Shown: positions 1 to 11,524 of the stretch, in pieces
Position numbering within the stretch: position 1 is the first letter of the stretch
Layout of the letters: every line of letters begins with the position of its first letter
Assembly: GCA_016790225.1 (NCBI GenBank)
Contig: JAEUOZ010000016.1
Coordinates: 1-37,500, forward strand
DNA: 37,500 nt
Direction of reading: 5' to 3'
Source: Rubrivivax sp.
GTDB taxonomy: Bacteria > Pseudomonadota > Gammaproteobacteria > Burkholderiales > Burkholderiaceae
Made by a program: the position numbers and the translations under genes
Notes under the pieces: generated by a model
The model's database searches: none
What the model was told of the DNA's origin: nothing
Seen by the model: only the letters and a program-made list of their open reading frames with translations

Positions 1-644
1 AGCGTGTTGCGGCGGCCCACCGCGGCCACCACGATGTCGGCCTGCCGGGTGTGCGCCGCCAGGTCCGGCGTGGCGCTGTGGCAGACCGTGACCGTGGCGT
101 TGGCCTGCAGCAGCAGCAGGGCCATCGGCTTGCCGACGGTGTTGCTGCGGCCGATGACCACCGCGTGCTTGCCGGCGATGGCGGTGCCGGTGCTTTCGAT
201 CAGCTTCATGCAGCCATAGGGCGTGGCCGGGCGCAGGCCCGGCAGGCCGCTCATCAGTTGGCCGGCGGAATGCACGCTGAAGCCGTCGACGTCCTTGCGC
301 GGGTCGATGGCGGCGATGACCGCCTGCGGGTCGATGTGCCTGGGCAGCGGCATCTGCACCAGCAGGCCGTGGATGCGCGGATCGGCATTCAGCGCAGCCA
401 CCCGGGCCAGCAACTCGGCCTGGCTCAGGCTGGCCGGGTAGGTCTCGAGCACGCTGTGCAGGCCGTTCTCGGCGCAGGCCTGCACCTTGTTGCGCACGTA
501 GACGGCGCTGGCCGGATCGTCGCCGACCAGGATCACCGCCAGGCCGGGCTGGCGGCCGGCGGCGCTCAGGGCCTGGGCCCGTTCGGCCACGCCGCGGCGG
601 ATGGTTTGCGACAGCGCCTTGCCGTCGATCAGCTGGGCGCCCAT
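1..644 (-). CDS. folD: Bifunctional methylenetetrahydrofolate dehydrogenase/cyclohydrolase FolD (3' end cut by window edge)
   Basis: Cytosolic enzyme that oxidises 5,10-methylene-THF with NADP and hydrolyses the methenyl product to 10-formyl-THF. The reading frame starts at the ATG at 644 and stays open for 214 codons to the left edge, so about the last quarter is missing. Visible family marks are the start MGAQLIDGK, the catalytic lysine segment YVRNK, the PLPRHID motif and the Rossmann signature [14 protein letters not shown]. The start ATG shares one base with the TGA of the upstream response regulator (TGATG), so folD is the last visible gene of a kinase-regulator-folD operon and is probably translationally coupled. 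Family assignment is secure. Whether the regulator has anything to do with one-carbon metabolism is unknown. Confidence 0.95.
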   Translation of the reverse strand, partial: MGAQLIDGKALSQTIRRGVAERAQALSAAGRQPGLAVILVGDDPASAVYVRNKVQACAENGLHSVLETYPASLSQAELLARVAALNADPRIHGLLVQMPLPRHIDPQAVIAAIDPRKDVDGFSVHSAGQLMSGLPGLRPATPYGCMKLIESTGTAIAGKHAVVIGRSNTVGKPMALLLLQANATVTVCHSATPDLAAHTRQADIVVAAVGRRNT

Positions 645-1267
645 CAGGCCTTGCTTTGCGCGCCGAGCGCGATCTTCAGCAAGTCCGCCACCGTGTTGGC
701 GTTGAGCTTTTCCATGATGTTGGCGCGGTGCGCCTCCACCGTCTTGATGCTGATGCCCAGGTCATCGGCGATCTGCTTGTTCAGCCGGCCGGCGACGATG
801 CGTTCCAGCACCTGGGCTTCGCGGGTGGTCAGGCGCGACAGCAGCGCGTCGCGGCTGGCCTGCTCCTGGTGCTGGCTGAAGGCGCTGCGCGCCTGCTCCA
901 GCATGCGCTCCACCAGGCCCAGCAGCTCTTCTTCCTTGAAGGGCTTCTCGATGAAGTCCATCGCGCCCTTCTTCATCGTGGTCACCGCCATCGGCACGTC
1001 GCCGTGGCCGGTGATGAAGACCACCGGCAGCGGGCTCTTGCGCTCGATCAGGCGGTCCTGCAGCTCCAGCCCGCTCATGCCGTCCATGCGGATATCGGCG
1101 ATCAGGCAGGCCACCTCGCGCGGATCGAAGCGCGACAGGAAGGACTCCGACGAATCGAAGCACTTGACGCGGTAGTCCTTGCCTTCGAGCAGCCATTGCA
1201 GCGAATCACGCACGGCCTCGTCGTCATCGACGACGTAGACGGTGCCCTTCTTGGGGATCAAGCTCAT
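644..1267 (-). CDS. FixJ/NarL-type two-component response regulator
   Basis: A 207-residue transcription regulator. Residues 8-120 form a receiver domain: acidic pocket D14-D16, phospho-acceptor D58 in the [12 protein letters not shown] segment, T86 in FITGHGD and K108 in EKPFKEEEL. Residues about 140-200 form a LuxR-type helix-turn-helix ([12 protein letters not shown] ... [18 protein letters not shown]). The [12 protein letters not shown] and DFIEKPF phrases are typical of the FixJ/TodT/DctR group. Its ATG directly follows the TGA of the sensor kinase with no gap, so the kinase at 1268-3841 is surely its partner, and folD overlaps its stop. The target genes cannot be read from the sequence; the divergently transcribed PDH operon is one candidate. 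Confidence 0.93.
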   Translation of the reverse strand: MSLIPKKGTVYVVDDDEAVRDSLQWLLEGKDYRVKCFDSSESFLSRFDPREVACLIADIRMDGMSGLELQDRLIERKSPLPVVFITGHGDVPMAVTTMKKGAMDFIEKPFKEEELLGLVERMLEQARSAFSQHQEQASRDALLSRLTTREAQVLERIVAGRLNKQIADDLGISIKTVEAHRANIMEKLNANTVADLLKIALGAQSKA

Positions 1268-3841
1268 TCAGGACGCCACGGTGGTGTTCGGGTGGGGGTC
1301 GCGCTGCGGCTCTGTGGAAGGGCCTGCGCTGTCGCTGCGGACCGGCACTTCGACCGGCAGCGTGAAGGAAAAACGGCACCCGGAAACCGTCTCGCCATTG
1401 TAGAGGTTCTGTGCACGCATCCGGCCGCGGTGCGACTCGATGATGCTGCGGCACAGCGAAAGCCCGATGCCCAGGCCTTCGGCCTTGGTGGAGAAGAAGG
1501 CCTCGTACAACCGTTCGATCACCTCGTCCTTCAAGCCGGGGCCGCTGTCGGTGACGCTGAACTCGATCACACCGCCTTCGTCGGGCGTGTGCCGCGGCAC
1601 CACCCGCAACTCGATGCTGCGGCGGGGCGCCGGCAGCTGCGCGCTGTCGATGGCTTCGGCCGCGTTCTTCAGCAGGTTCATCAGCACCTGTTCGATCAGG
1701 ATCGGGTCCACCTCCAGCGGCGGCAGACGCTGCGCCACATAGGTGTGGATGGCCACGTTGCGACGGCGCAGCTCGATGCCGGCCAGCTCCACCGCGTCCT
1801 CGACGATCTGCCGCGCATGCGCCGGCTGGCGCTGCGGCTCGCTCTTCTTCACGAAGGCGCGGATGCGCCGGATGATCTGACCCGCACGCTCGGCCTGGCG
1901 CGCCGTCTTGCGCAGTGCGGCCAGCAGGTCGTCCTTGCCGATCGAATCGCCGTCGACGCGCGAGACCATGCCGTTGCAGTAGTTGGTGATGGCGGTCAGC
2001 GGCTGGTTCAGCTCGTGGGCCACCGAACTGGCCATCTCGCCCATCGTCACCAGCCGGCTGGTGACCTGCGCGCGGTCGGCCTGTTGCGCGGCCTGTTCTT
2101 CGGCGCGCAGCCGTGCGGTGATGTCGGTGGCGATGATCATCTGCGCCAGCCGCCCGTCGGTCCACTGCAGGTAGCGCGCACGCACGTCGAACCATTTCTG
2201 AAGCGGGTCGACGAACACCTCGCGTGGATCAGAGCCGCTTTCGGTGAGCTGCTGCGTCGGCAGGCCGGACAGGCCATCGGCCACGTCCTCGGCATCGGGC
2301 AGCACTTCGGGCCGATCCAGGTTGCCGCCCAGCAGGGTGTGGCCGCCGGCGTCAGCGCCGAACCACAGCCGGTACGAACGGTTGGCGAACAGCAACTCGC
2401 CCTGCGGCACCGACAGCACCGACACCGAGGCGTCCAGGCCCTCCAGCACGGTGGTGAAGCGCTCATGCGACGCGGAGAGCTGGTCGCGGATGCGCTTGGC
2501 CTCGGTGATGTTGGTCATGCTGGTCATCCAGCCGGTCTGCTGGCCGCGCGGGTCGATCAGCGGGGAGACGTACATCCGCGCGTCGAACAGCGAGCCGTCG
2601 CGCCGCATCACCCGCACTTCGATGCCGCCGGCCGGGCTGCGGCCGCTCAGCTCCTGCTGCAGCAGCCGGCCCATCTCCTCGACACGGTCCGGCGGCCAGT
2701 ACGGAAAGGGCGGCAATCGGCCGACCAGCGCGCTTTCGGAAAAGCCGGTCATCGCGCAGAACGCGGCGTTCACGTAGGTGATGCGGCCGTCCATGTCCAT
2801 CGCGCGCATGCCGGTGAGCATGGAGTTCTCCATCGCACGGCGGAAGTTCGTCTCCTGCACCAGCGCGGACTGGATCTGCGCGCGGCGGCGCAGATGGCGC
2901 CAGCTGCCCAGCAGCATCCACACCGTCAGCACCGACAGAGCCACGACCATCCAGAACAAGGTGTTGCTGATCAGGCCGATCGAGGTGCGGTAGCCCTGGC
3001 CGCGCAGCAGCAGGCCGCTGCCGGTGGGCGCCAGCGGCAGCTCGTAGACGATGGGCGTCTGCTGCACGTGCGCCTGTCCCGGCATCGGCGTGACGGTGCC
3101 GGCCAGCAGCAATTGCTGGTCGTCGACCACGCTCATCGAGTGGCGGGTAGCGATGTCCGGCGGCACGAACTGGCGCAGCAAGGCCTCCAGCGAATATTCG
3201 ACCATCAGGCTGCCGGCGAAGGTGTTGCGTGCCACCAGCGGCACGTGCACCTGGAACACGGCAGTCCCCAGGCTGTCGGCGAAGGCGCGGGTGTAGACCG
3301 GTTGTCGCATGTCCCGGGCCTGCAGGAAGGCCTGCTCGGCCGGGTTGAGCGTTTCGCGATTGGGCATCGACGGGTCCTGCGCCTCGGTGCCGGGCGCGTT
3401 CTCCTCGCGGTACATCGATGCCCAGCGGCCGGCCTTGCGCTTGCGGTTGCCGTCCACCCAGACCAGCTGCGTGACGGCTGGCCGTTCGCGCACGAAGACC
3501 TGTGCCTGGCCGATGAAGTCGTCGATGTCGGTCTCGCGCTTCATCAGCTCGCTGGCCATGCGAACCAGTTGCTCCTGGTTTTCGATCAGGTGCAGGCGCA
3601 TCTGCTGCTGCACGATCTCGGTGTCGCGCTTCAGCGATTCGGTTTCGCGTTCGACTTCCTCGTTGCGCAGGTACCAGAAGGCCGAAATGATCGCCGCCAG
3701 GAACAGCAGCACCGACACCAGCGGCGCCAGCGTGACAAAGCGGTCCTGGCTGGCCGCCGGCTGCAGCACCCACCAGCGCCCCCAAAGCCGGCGCAGGCGC
3801 GGCCAGGCGGCAAAGGCAGGGCGGGCCGTTTCGGGCGTCAT
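1268..3841 (-). CDS. Membrane-bound PAS sensor histidine kinase (FixL/DctB-like)
   Basis: An 857-residue inner-membrane histidine kinase. Transmembrane helix 1 lies at about residues 37-58, an extracytoplasmic sensor region of about 230 residues follows, and helix 2 lies at about 293-313. Two PAS-like regions come next (about 333-455, ending in the PAC-like MTSMTNITEAKR, and about 465-585), then the dimerisation domain with phospho-acceptor H609 in VAHELNQPLTAITNY, and an ATPase domain with N box (NLLKNAAEA), G1 (DSGPGL) and G2 (GLGIGLSLC). All catalytic boxes look intact. HELNQPL is the signature of the NtrB/FixL/DctB class of kinases. The ligand is unknown. Its stop codon directly abuts the start of the response regulator, so the two form a pair. 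The start is the ATG at 3841; the divergent aceE begins 161 bp away. Confidence 0.93.
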   Translation of the reverse strand: MTPETARPAFAAWPRLRRLWGRWWVLQPAASQDRFVTLAPLVSVLLFLAAIISAFWYLRNEEVERETESLKRDTEIVQQQMRLHLIENQEQLVRMASELMKRETDIDDFIGQAQVFVRERPAVTQLVWVDGNRKRKAGRWASMYREENAPGTEAQDPSMPNRETLNPAEQAFLQARDMRQPVYTRAFADSLGTAVFQVHVPLVARNTFAGSLMVEYSLEALLRQFVPPDIATRHSMSVVDDQQLLLAGTVTPMPGQAHVQQTPIVYELPLAPTGSGLLLRGQGYRTSIGLISNTLFWMVVALSVLTVWMLLGSWRHLRRRAQIQSALVQETNFRRAMENSMLTGMRAMDMDGRITYVNAAFCAMTGFSESALVGRLPPFPYWPPDRVEEMGRLLQQELSGRSPAGGIEVRVMRRDGSLFDARMYVSPLIDPRGQQTGWMTSMTNITEAKRIRDQLSASHERFTTVLEGLDASVSVLSVPQGELLFANRSYRLWFGADAGGHTLLGGNLDRPEVLPDAEDVADGLSGLPTQQLTESGSDPREVFVDPLQKWFDVRARYLQWTDGRLAQMIIATDITARLRAEEQAAQQADRAQVTSRLVTMGEMASSVAHELNQPLTAITNYCNGMVSRVDGDSIGKDDLLAALRKTARQAERAGQIIRRIRAFVKKSEPQRQPAHARQIVEDAVELAGIELRRRNVAIHTYVAQRLPPLEVDPILIEQVLMNLLKNAAEAIDSAQLPAPRRSIELRVVPRHTPDEGGVIEFSVTDSGPGLKDEVIERLYEAFFSTKAEGLGIGLSLCRSIIESHRGRMRAQNLYNGETVSGCRFSFTLPVEVPVRSDSAGPSTEPQRDPHPNTTVAS

Positions 3842-4002
3842 GGCGGGATTATCGGAGGCGGGCGATGGCCTGCGGTGCAGGGCTCGGAACTACGTGGAAT
3901 CCACAATATGAGATGTGATCACGCTATTTGAAAAGGCGTTCGGTTTGTGCGACACTCGATGCCGCTGCAAGATTGCCTCATCAACATCGACAAGGAGACA
4001 AC
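3842..4002. promoter_or_regulatory. Divergent intergenic region between sensor kinase and aceE with palindromes and a candidate promoter
   Basis: This 161-bp spacer must hold the promoters for two outward operons. Visible elements are an 11-bp inverted repeat GTGGA-A-TCCAC at 3894-3904, an 8-bp palindrome GTGATCAC at 3915-3922, and a possible sigma70 promoter for aceE: TTGAAA at 3928-3933, 17-bp spacer, and a weak GACACT at 3951-3956. A good ribosome site AAGGAG (3992-3997) precedes the aceE ATG at 4003. The palindromes are short and could be chance; they are reasonable operator candidates for a PDH or acetate-metabolism regulator, but I cannot name it. Confidence 0.35.
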
Positions 4003-6708
<2,706 letters not shown>

Positions 6709-6731
6709 ACGCCGATCCGGAGACAACTGAC

Positions 6732-8132
6732 ATGGCATTGGTCGAAGTCAAGGTGCCGGATATCGGCGATTTCAAGGACGTGGCGGTCATCGAGCTGCTC
6801 GTCAAGCCCGGTGATACGGTGGCGCTGGAGCAGTCGCTGATCACCGTGGAATCCGACAAGGCGTCGATGGAGATTCCGTCTTCGCATGCCGGCGTGCTGC
6901 GCGAGCTGAAGGTCGGGCTGGGCGACAAGGTCAACCAGGGCGTGCTGCTGGCCATCGTGGAGGTGCTTGAGGCTGCCGGCGCGGCGGCGCCCGCTGCGCC
7001 TGTACCTGCGCCAGCGCCTGCGCCTGCGCCGGCAGCCGCTGCGGCTCCTGCGACGGCGGCCCCATCGGGTCAGGCGTCAGCTGCCGCGGCGGCGCCCTCG
7101 GTGGTGCCTGCCGTTGCCGCGCCGGCGAGCGCCGCCCCAGGCCCTGCGCCCGCGCCGCACCAGCCGGGCGCTGCGGCGGTCGGCCTGCCGCACGCCTCGC
7201 CTTCGGTGCGCAAGTTTGCGCGCGAACTCGGCGTGCCGCTGGCGGAGGTCAAGGGCAGCGGGCCCAAGGGCCGCATCACGCCGGCGGACATCGAAGCCTT
7301 CGTGAAGGGCGTGATGGCGGGTGATCAGCAGACGGCTGCGCAGAAGGCCCGCCAGCCGGCGCCGGCCGCTGCCGCGGCCCCGGGCGGCGCATTCCCGGGT
7401 TTGTTGCCCTGGCCGCAGGTGGACTTCGCCAAGTTCGGCCCGGTGGAGCGCAAGGATCTGTCCCGCATCAAGAAGATCAGCGGCGCCAACCTGCACCGCA
7501 ACTGGGTCGTGATCCCGCACGTCACCAACCACGACGACGCCGACATCACCGATCTCGAAGCCTTCCGCGTGCAGCTCAACAAGGAAAACGAGAAGTCCGG
7601 CATCAAGGTGACCATGCTCGCCTTCCTCATCAAGGCCTGCGTGGCGGCACTGAAGAAGTTCCCGGAGTTCAACGCCAGCCTGGATGGCGAGCAGCTGGTG
7701 CTGAAGAGCTACTTCCACATCGGCTTCGCGGCGGACACGCCCAACGGCCTGGTGGTGCCCGTGATCAAGGATGCCGATCGCAAGGGCGTGCTGCAGATCA
7801 GCCAGGAGATGAACGAGCTGGCCAAGAAGGCGCGTGACGGCAAGCTCGGCCCGGCCGACATGTCCGGCGGCTGCATCAGCATCAGCAGCCTGGGCGGCAT
7901 CGGCGGGCGCTACTTCACGCCCATCATCAATGCGCCGGAAGTGGCCATCCTGGGCGTCTGCCGCAGCAACATCGAGCCCCGCTGGGATGCGGAGAAGCAG
8001 GCCTTTGTGCCCCGCCTGATGCTGCCGCTGAGCCTGAGCTGGGATCACCGCGTCATCGACGGTGCGGCGGCGGCGCGTTTCAACGCCTATCTCGGCCAGA
8101 TACTCGCGGATTTCCGCCGCGTGATGCTGTAA
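6732..8132 (+). CDS. aceF: Pyruvate dehydrogenase E2, dihydrolipoyllysine acetyltransferase
   Basis: Core enzyme of the PDH complex, 466 residues, transferring acetyl from the lipoyl arm to CoA. Domain order: one lipoyl domain (residues 1-77, modified lysine K43 in ESDKASMEIP), a long Ala/Pro linker (about 80-150), the peripheral subunit-binding domain (about 155-195, HASPSVRKFARELGV), a second short Ala/Pro linker, and the catalytic domain (about 225-466) ending in the active-site HRVID motif with H439 and D443. Only one lipoyl domain is present, whereas enteric E2 has three; the E3 of this operon carries another, nearly identical one. A GGAGA ribosome site lies about 8 nt before the ATG. 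Confidence 0.97.
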   Translation: MALVEVKVPDIGDFKDVAVIELLVKPGDTVALEQSLITVESDKASMEIPSSHAGVLRELKVGLGDKVNQGVLLAIVEVLEAAGAAAPAAPVPAPAPAPAPAAAAAPATAAPSGQASAAAAAPSVVPAVAAPASAAPGPAPAPHQPGAAAVGLPHASPSVRKFARELGVPLAEVKGSGPKGRITPADIEAFVKGVMAGDQQTAAQKARQPAPAAAAAPGGAFPGLLPWPQVDFAKFGPVERKDLSRIKKISGANLHRNWVVIPHVTNHDDADITDLEAFRVQLNKENEKSGIKVTMLAFLIKACVAALKKFPEFNASLDGEQLVLKSYFHIGFAADTPNGLVVPVIKDADRKGVLQISQEMNELAKKARDGKLGPADMSGGCISISSLGGIGGRYFTPIINAPEVAILGVCRSNIEPRWDAEKQAFVPRLMLPLSLSWDHRVIDGAAAARFNAYLGQILADFRRVML

Positions 8133-8144
8133 GGGCCATGCCGC

Positions 8145-8723
8145 ATGACGACGATTGCGGTGGCCCGCAAGGGCGGCCAGGTGGCGATTGCCGCCGACGC
8201 GCTGGTGACCTTCGGCGACACCCGGCTCTCGCACGGCTACGAGACCAACGACAAGGTCTTTCGCATCGGCGCCAGCTGGGTGGGCATGGCGGGCACCACC
8301 GCGCACTTTCCGGTGCTGCGAAAGGCCCTGGGCAGCCTGAGCGCCGAAGAGCTGAAGCTCGGTTCGCGCGACGAGGTCTTCGAGACCTTCCTGAAGCTGC
8401 ATCCCAAGCTGAAGGAAACCTACTACCTCAACCCCAAGGAAGAGGACGCGGATCCCTACGAGAGCAGCCAGTTCACGGTGCTCATCGCCAACGCGACGGG
8501 CATCTACGGCGTCTACTCGTACCGCGAGGTCTTCGAGTTCGATCGCTTCTGGGCCATCGGCTCCGGGCGGGCGTTTGCGCTCGGGGCGATGTATGCCGCC
8601 TGGGATGGGCGCTCCGGCGCGCGGCAGCTGGTCGAGCTGGGCGTGCGCGCAGGTTGTGAATTCGACAAGAACTCGGGCGGGCCGGTGAAGGCCCACACCC
8701 TCAAATTCTCAAGCAAGGGCTGA
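8145..8723 (+). CDS. Proteasome-like Ntn hydrolase, probable betaproteobacterial proteasome homologue (BPH)
   Basis: A 192-residue protein of the HslV/proteasome beta-subunit superfamily. After removal of Met the chain begins TTIAVARKGGQVAIAADALV, matching the start of HslV with nucleophile T1, D17 and a lysine at position 36 (DKVFRI) that aligns with the catalytic K33 of HslV but after a loop three residues longer. The segment WVGMAGTTAHF resembles the substrate-pocket strand of HslV, and AIGSGRAFALGAMYA is the usual C-terminal Ntn signature. No ATPase partner (HslU or other) is adjacent, which fits BPH rather than HslV; Anbu is longer. It lies between E2 and E3 of PDH with 12-nt and 5-nt gaps, so it is surely cotranscribed. 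The ATG at 8145 is preferred over the one at 8138 because it exposes the threonine. The role is unknown; the link to PDH is inferred from position only. Confidence 0.8.
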   Translation: MTTIAVARKGGQVAIAADALVTFGDTRLSHGYETNDKVFRIGASWVGMAGTTAHFPVLRKALGSLSAEELKLGSRDEVFETFLKLHPKLKETYYLNPKEEDADPYESSQFTVLIANATGIYGVYSYREVFEFDRFWAIGSGRAFALGAMYAAWDGRSGARQLVELGVRAGCEFDKNSGGPVKAHTLKFSSKG

Positions 8724-8728
8724 ATGCC

Positions 8729-10567
8729 ATGGCACTGGTGGAAGTGAAGGTCCCCGATATCGGCGACTTCAAGGACGTGGCCGTCATCGAGCTGCTGGTC
8801 AAGCCCGGTGATGCGGTGAAGGTCGAGCAGAGCCTGCTGACCGTCGAAAGCGACAAGGCGTCGATGGAGATCCCGTCCTCGCATGCCGGGGTGGTGAAGG
8901 AACTGCGGCTCGCGCTGGGTGACAAGGTCAACCAGGGCTCCTTGATCCTGATGCTGGAGGCCGATGCCGGAGTCGGTGCGGCGCCCGCGCCGGCAGCACC
9001 GGCCAGTGCGCCTGCATCGCCAGTTTCGCCCCCCGCGACGGCGGCGCCTGCCCTGATGTCGGCCGCTTCAACGGCGGCGCCGGCTTTCACCGGAACAGCC
9101 GATCTGAGCTGCGACGTGCTGGTGCTGGGCGCCGGCCCCGGCGGCTACTCGGCCGCCTTCCGTGCGGCCGATCTGGGCCTGAAGGTGGTGCTGGTGGAGC
9201 GTTATGCATCGCTGGGCGGTGTGTGCCTGAACGTCGGCTGCATCCCCAGCAAGGCGCTGCTGCACGTGGCCGCGGTGATGGATGAAGTCGGCCACATGGC
9301 GGATCTGGGCATCAGCTTCGGCAAGCCCGCGATCGATGTCGACCGGCTGCGCGGCCACAAGGAGAAGGTGATCGGCAAGCTCACCGGCGGCCTGGCGGCC
9401 ATGGCCAAGATGCGCAAGGTGACGGTGGTGCGCGGCTACGGCGCGTTTGTCGGCCCGCACCATCTGCAGGTGGAGGAAACCTCGGGCGAGGCGCAGGCCA
9501 AGACCGGTCAGACGCAGGTGATCCAGTTCAAGCGCTGCATCATCGCCGCCGGCAGCCAGGCGGTGCGCCTGCCCTTCATGCCCGAGGATCCGCGCGTGGT
9601 GGACAGCACCGGCGCACTGGCCCTCAAGGAAGTGCCGAAGCGCATGCTGATCCTGGGCGGCGGCATCATCGGCCTGGAGATGGGCACGGTCTACAGCACG
9701 CTGGGCGCGCGTCTGGACGTGGTGGAGATGATGGACGGCCTGATGCAGGGCGCCGATCGCGACCTGGTCAAGGTCTGGCAGAAGATGAATGCCCATCGCT
9801 TCGACCACACGATGCTCAAGACGCGCACCGTGGGCGCGCGCGCCACGCCGCAGGGCATCGAGGTCAGCTTCGAGGGCGACAACGCGCCCGCACCGCAGAC
9901 CTATGACCTGGTCTTGCAGGCTGTGGGCCGCAGCCCCAACGGCCGCAAGATCGCGGCCGAACGAGCGGGCGTGGCCGTCACCGAACGCGGCTTCATCGAC
10001 GTCGATATCCAGATGCGCACCAATGTGCCGCACATCTTTGCCATCGGCGACATCGTCGGCCAGCCCATGCTTGCCCACAAGGCGGTGCACGAGGCGCATG
10101 TCGCCGCGGAGGTCATTTCCGGCGAACTGAAGGGTGACGCCGATCTGGCGCGCGCCGCCTTCAATGCCCGCGTGATCCCCAGCGTCGCCTACACCGACCC
10201 GGAGATCGCCTGGGTCGGCCTGACCGAGGAACAGGCCAAGGCCCAGGGTATCCGTGTCAAGAAGGGGCTGTTCCCCTGGACCGCGTCCGGGCGCGCCATC
10301 GCCAACGGCCGCGACGAAGGCTTCACCAAGCTGCTGTTCGACGATTCACCCGAGGCGCACGGCCATGGCCGGATCCTGGGCGGCGGCATCGTGGGCACGC
10401 ATGCCGGCGACATGATCGGCGAGGTGGCGCTGGCCATCGAGATGGGCGCCGATGCCGTGGACATCGGCAAGACCATCCATCCGCATCCGACGCTGGGCGA
10501 AAGCATCGGCATGGCCGCGGAGGTGGCTCACGGCTCGTGCACCGATCTGCCGCCGGCGCGTCGCTGA
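8729..10567 (+). CDS. lpdA: Dihydrolipoamide dehydrogenase (E3) with N-terminal lipoyl domain
   Basis: Flavoprotein of 612 residues that re-oxidises the dihydrolipoyl arm of PDH with NAD. It is about 130 residues longer than ordinary E3 because of an N-terminal lipoyl domain (1-77, K43 in ESDKASMEIP) and an Ala/Pro linker (about 80-120). The FAD-binding motif GAGPGGYSAA is at about residue 133, and the redox-active disulfide is C166/C171 in GGVCLNVGCIPSK. A second nucleotide-binding glycine motif (ILGGGIIGLEMG) and the C-terminal catalytic His-Glu segment HPHPTLGE are present. Lipoyl-domain fusions of this kind are known in betaproteobacterial PDH operons. The gene starts 5 nt after the proteasome-like gene and is likely translationally coupled to it. 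Confidence 0.97.
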   Translation: MALVEVKVPDIGDFKDVAVIELLVKPGDAVKVEQSLLTVESDKASMEIPSSHAGVVKELRLALGDKVNQGSLILMLEADAGVGAAPAPAAPASAPASPVSPPATAAPALMSAASTAAPAFTGTADLSCDVLVLGAGPGGYSAAFRAADLGLKVVLVERYASLGGVCLNVGCIPSKALLHVAAVMDEVGHMADLGISFGKPAIDVDRLRGHKEKVIGKLTGGLAAMAKMRKVTVVRGYGAFVGPHHLQVEETSGEAQAKTGQTQVIQFKRCIIAAGSQAVRLPFMPEDPRVVDSTGALALKEVPKRMLILGGGIIGLEMGTVYSTLGARLDVVEMMDGLMQGADRDLVKVWQKMNAHRFDHTMLKTRTVGARATPQGIEVSFEGDNAPAPQTYDLVLQAVGRSPNGRKIAAERAGVAVTERGFIDVDIQMRTNVPHIFAIGDIVGQPMLAHKAVHEAHVAAEVISGELKGDADLARAAFNARVIPSVAYTDPEIAWVGLTEEQAKAQGIRVKKGLFPWTASGRAIANGRDEGFTKLLFDDSPEAHGHGRILGGGIVGTHAGDMIGEVALAIEMGADAVDIGKTIHPHPTLGESIGMAAEVAHGSCTDLPPARR

Positions 10568-10725
10568 TCGCCACTCGCCGCCGCTGCGTCGAGGCCGCCG
10601 CGGACGGCCGCAGCGCTTGAGGCGCCGCGTGCGCGAAGGCGCGTGCCGTGTCAGGAAAGCCCGGAACTGGCCGGTCCTTGCCCGCCTTTCCTCAAGATTG
10701 ATGCTGTGCCACCGATCACAGCTTC

Positions 10726-11490
10726 ATGGAGAGCCACCACGCAGGGATGTCTTTCGGCCCTGCGATGCATGGGCCGCCGGTCGTGCCGGCGCGGCGCCTG
10801 CGGCGCCGCGCGCCGCACTGGCGCCGTGCACGTGTCCTTGCACTGGCTGTCGCCATCAGTCTGGCCCTGTGCACTCGCCCCTCGTTCAGCGCGCTGGACG
10901 TCGGCCGCATGCAGCAGGCCGCGGTCGCCTTGGGGCCGAGGGCCGAGCGCGCGGTGGGCGAACTGCGCGATCTGCTGTCCCGACTGAAGCCAATGGACGA
11001 CCCTGCGCGTGTCGAGCAGGTCAATCAGTTCATCAACCGGCGTGTCGGCTTCGCCACCGACCGCGCGGCCTGGAACGCCGAAGACTACTGGGCCAGCCCG
11101 CTGGAGACCCTGGGCAAGGGCCAGGGCGACTGCGAGGACTACGCCATCGCCAAGTATTTCGCGCTGGTGGCGGCGGGCGTTCCCGCAGGGCGTCTGCGCC
11201 TGGTCTATGTGCGCGCCATCCTGCCGGCCTCCTGGGGATTGCCGCCGGGACCGCAGGCGCACATGGTGCTGGCCTACTATCCCGATCTGGAGGCCGAGCC
11301 GCAGATCCTGGACAACCTGATGGCCGAGATCCGGCCGGCCTCGCGTCGCCCGGATCTCACGCCGGTCTTCAGCTTCAATGGCGAGGGCCTGTGGACCGGG
11401 GCGGGCACGCAGCCGGCCGGCGATCCGCAGGCCCGTCTGTCGCGCTGGCGCGAGGTGATGCTCAAGGCCAGGGCAGAAGGATTCGAATGA
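10726..11490 (+). CDS. lapG: LapG-type periplasmic transglutaminase-like cysteine protease
   Basis: Bacterial transglutaminase-like cysteine proteinase of 254 residues. In the Pseudomonas Lap system LapG cleaves a giant surface adhesin to release biofilm cells and is held inactive by LapD when c-di-GMP is high. The catalytic triad is visible: C136 in QGDCEDYAIAKY, H179 in AHMVLAYY and D196 in QILDNL; the 17-residue His-Asp spacing equals that of Pseudomonas LapG. A hydrophobic export segment (VLALAVAISLALC) lies at about residues 36-50 after an arginine-rich stretch, as for a Sec signal. The start is uncertain: ATG at 10726, 10747 or 10768 are all in frame. lapD follows after 34 nt. The adhesin substrate is not in this window. 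Confidence 0.88.
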   Translation: MESHHAGMSFGPAMHGPPVVPARRLRRRAPHWRRARVLALAVAISLALCTRPSFSALDVGRMQQAAVALGPRAERAVGELRDLLSRLKPMDDPARVEQVNQFINRRVGFATDRAAWNAEDYWASPLETLGKGQGDCEDYAIAKYFALVAAGVPAGRLRLVYVRAILPASWGLPPGPQAHMVLAYYPDLEAEPQILDNLMAEIRPASRRPDLTPVFSFNGEGLWTGAGTQPAGDPQARLSRWREVMLKARAEGFE

Positions 11491-11524
11491 ACATGTGCAT
11501 CAAATGCGGGGCTTGGGTGACGAC

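Noticed and set aside
51..1175. 374-residue plus-strand frame over folD and the response regulator
   Set aside because: Antisense of FolD and the regulator, both of which show clear family motifs on the minus strand.
656..3931. 1091-residue plus-strand open frame over the regulator and sensor kinase genes
   Set aside because: It is the antisense of two clear genes and has the His/Gln/Arg-rich composition of a mirror frame; no domain is visible.
10568..10725. Possible riboswitch or terminator between lpdA and lapG
   Set aside because: No conserved riboswitch core or T-run hairpin could be found by eye in the 158 bp.
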